Positions 6,942-7,049 of a DNA stretch of 7,049 bases are shown piece by piece (position 1 is the stretch's first letter; each line of letters begins with the position of its first letter). The notes beneath the pieces are model-generated. The model worked only from the letters and a program-made list of their open reading frames with translations. It was not told where the DNA came from and did no database searches. The position numbers were made by a program, and so were the translations under genes. This DNA is from an uncultured Gammaproteobacteria bacterium (lineage in GTDB: Bacteria > Pseudomonadota > Gammaproteobacteria > Coxiellales > Coxiellaceae): positions 1-7,049 of the forward strand of contig CAIQCE010000116.1 of assembly GCA_903870185.1 (NCBI GenBank), read 5' to 3'.

Positions 6942-7010
6942 TTGATTTATCTGGCCACTTATAACATAATTATAAGTGGCCAGATAAACAAGAATGGGGT
7001 GTTGTATTGA
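6942..7010 (+). CDS. Possible 22-residue leader ORF through the palindrome
   Basis: A TTG at 6942-6944 lies 6 nt after GGAGG (inside AGGGAGGT, 6929-6936), the strongest Shine-Dalgarno in this intergenic region. The frame encodes 22 residues, beginning MIYLATYNIII and ending KNGVLY, and stops at TGA 7008-7010. That TGA overlaps the TTG start of the next gene (7007-7009) in the sequence TTGA, a usual sign of translational coupling. The ORF reads straight through palindrome copy 2. The start is non-ATG, the ORF is short and it has no known homologue that I recognise, so it may instead be a chance frame. Confidence 0.3.
   Translation: MIYLATYNIIISGQINKNGVLY
6946..6988. repeat. 39-bp palindrome, copy 2 (inverted), extended arms
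   Basis: TTTATCTGGCCACTTATAA (6946-6964) and its exact complement (6970-6988) form a 19-bp stem with the 5-nt loop CATAA. The core 6948-6986 is the reverse complement of copy 1 except at one base in the loop region (AATTATGTT against GATTATGTT). It ends 18 nt before the TTG start at 7007, so it could act as an operator or an mRNA hairpin near the ribosome site of that gene. Confidence 0.85.
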
Positions 7011-7049
7011 AAGAAAAGATCATCGGAAGAATAGAAGAGCAAAAAGTTC
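7007..7049 (+). CDS. Partial gene, probable AAA+ ATPase (N terminus only)
   Basis: Only 14 codons are visible before the window ends. From TTG 7007 the product reads MKEKIIGRIEEQKV. The IIGR-x-E-E-x-K-h start is characteristic, from memory, of the stand-alone AAA+ ATPases of the AAA_14/DUF4143 and archaeal-ATPase type, in which a Walker A (GRRRhGKT) would follow about 20-25 residues later, outside the window. GGGG at 6996-6999 lies 7 nt before the TTG and can serve as the ribosome site. A competing ATG at 6994 is in another frame and gives a Lys/Arg-rich peptide unlike any family I know. Function beyond ATP binding cannot be stated. Confidence 0.5.
   Translation, partial: MKEKIIGRIEEQKV

Larger units (their letters stand above)
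6639..7006. other. Repeat-rich intergenic region after lpd
   Basis: These 368 bases between lpd and the next gene contain no conventional protein gene. In order they hold a GTAG-type REP-like hairpin, a GGTGCCAGG short repeat, a 39-bp palindrome, about 160 bases without a clear gene, and an inverted copy of the palindrome just before the next start. The roughly 160 bases between the palindromes include a small hairpin (ATAGTT 6903-6908 with AACTAT 6915-6920) and a strong Shine-Dalgarno-like AGGGAGGT at 6929-6936. No promoter with both hexamers stands out. Confidence 0.6.

Noticed and set aside
6747..6988. Complete MITE bounded by the two palindromes
   Set aside because: Flanking sequences (AGGTGTTCCC and AACAAGAATG) show no target duplication, so insertion as a single MITE is not supported by the window alone.
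6747..6988. CRISPR array
   Set aside because: There are only two repeat units, they are in opposite orientation and about 160 bases apart, and no further spacers or cas genes are seen.
6994..7049. ATG 6994 frame as the start of the right-hand gene
   Set aside because: It gives a Lys/Arg-rich peptide with no recognisable family, while the TTG 7007 frame gives a characteristic ATPase N terminus with a usable ribosome site.

Overview
The window carries a complete pyruvate dehydrogenase complex operon, aceE-aceF-lpd, on the + strand (about 1002 to 6638). It is flanked on the left by the 5' part of a divergent gene (complement of 1-601, running off the edge) and on the right by a repeat-rich intergenic stretch leading into the first codons of another gene (from 7007, running off the edge). 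The homodimeric-type E1 (about 890 residues), the gene order and the close resemblance to E. coli AceE point to a gammaproteobacterium. Base composition is moderate to low in GC, and codons such as TTA, CGA and AAA are frequent. The partial left-hand protein has a Ser/Thr/Pro-rich N terminus and a kinase-like end of the kind seen in effector-like proteins of Legionella and Coxiella relatives. A host- or amoeba-associated Legionellales-like organism is therefore plausible, but this is inference.

Layout: 1-601 (minus) holds a partial kinase-like protein with no stop in the window. 602-995 is the divergent intergenic region, with promoter-like sequences for both directions, two copies of a GGAGCCWGGCA-type short repeat and a set of hairpins. 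The three enzyme genes follow in a tight operon: 22 nt between aceE and aceF, and 2 nt (or a 1-nt overlap) between aceF and lpd. 6639-7006 has no obvious conventional gene. It holds a hairpin at the lpd stop, a REP-like element beginning with GTAG, another GGTGCCAGG-type repeat and two 39-bp palindromes that are near-identical inverted copies of each other. The second palindrome lies inside a possible 22-codon leader ORF whose stop overlaps the TTG start of what looks like an AAA+ ATPase gene.

AceE decarboxylates pyruvate and reductively acetylates the lipoyl groups of AceF. AceF transfers the acetyl group to CoA, and Lpd reoxidises the dihydrolipoyl groups to give NADH. All visible catalytic motifs are intact. 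AceF has two lipoyl domains rather than the three of E. coli, and no pdhR regulator lies upstream. The operon is ordinary core metabolism; the more unusual material is at the two ends.
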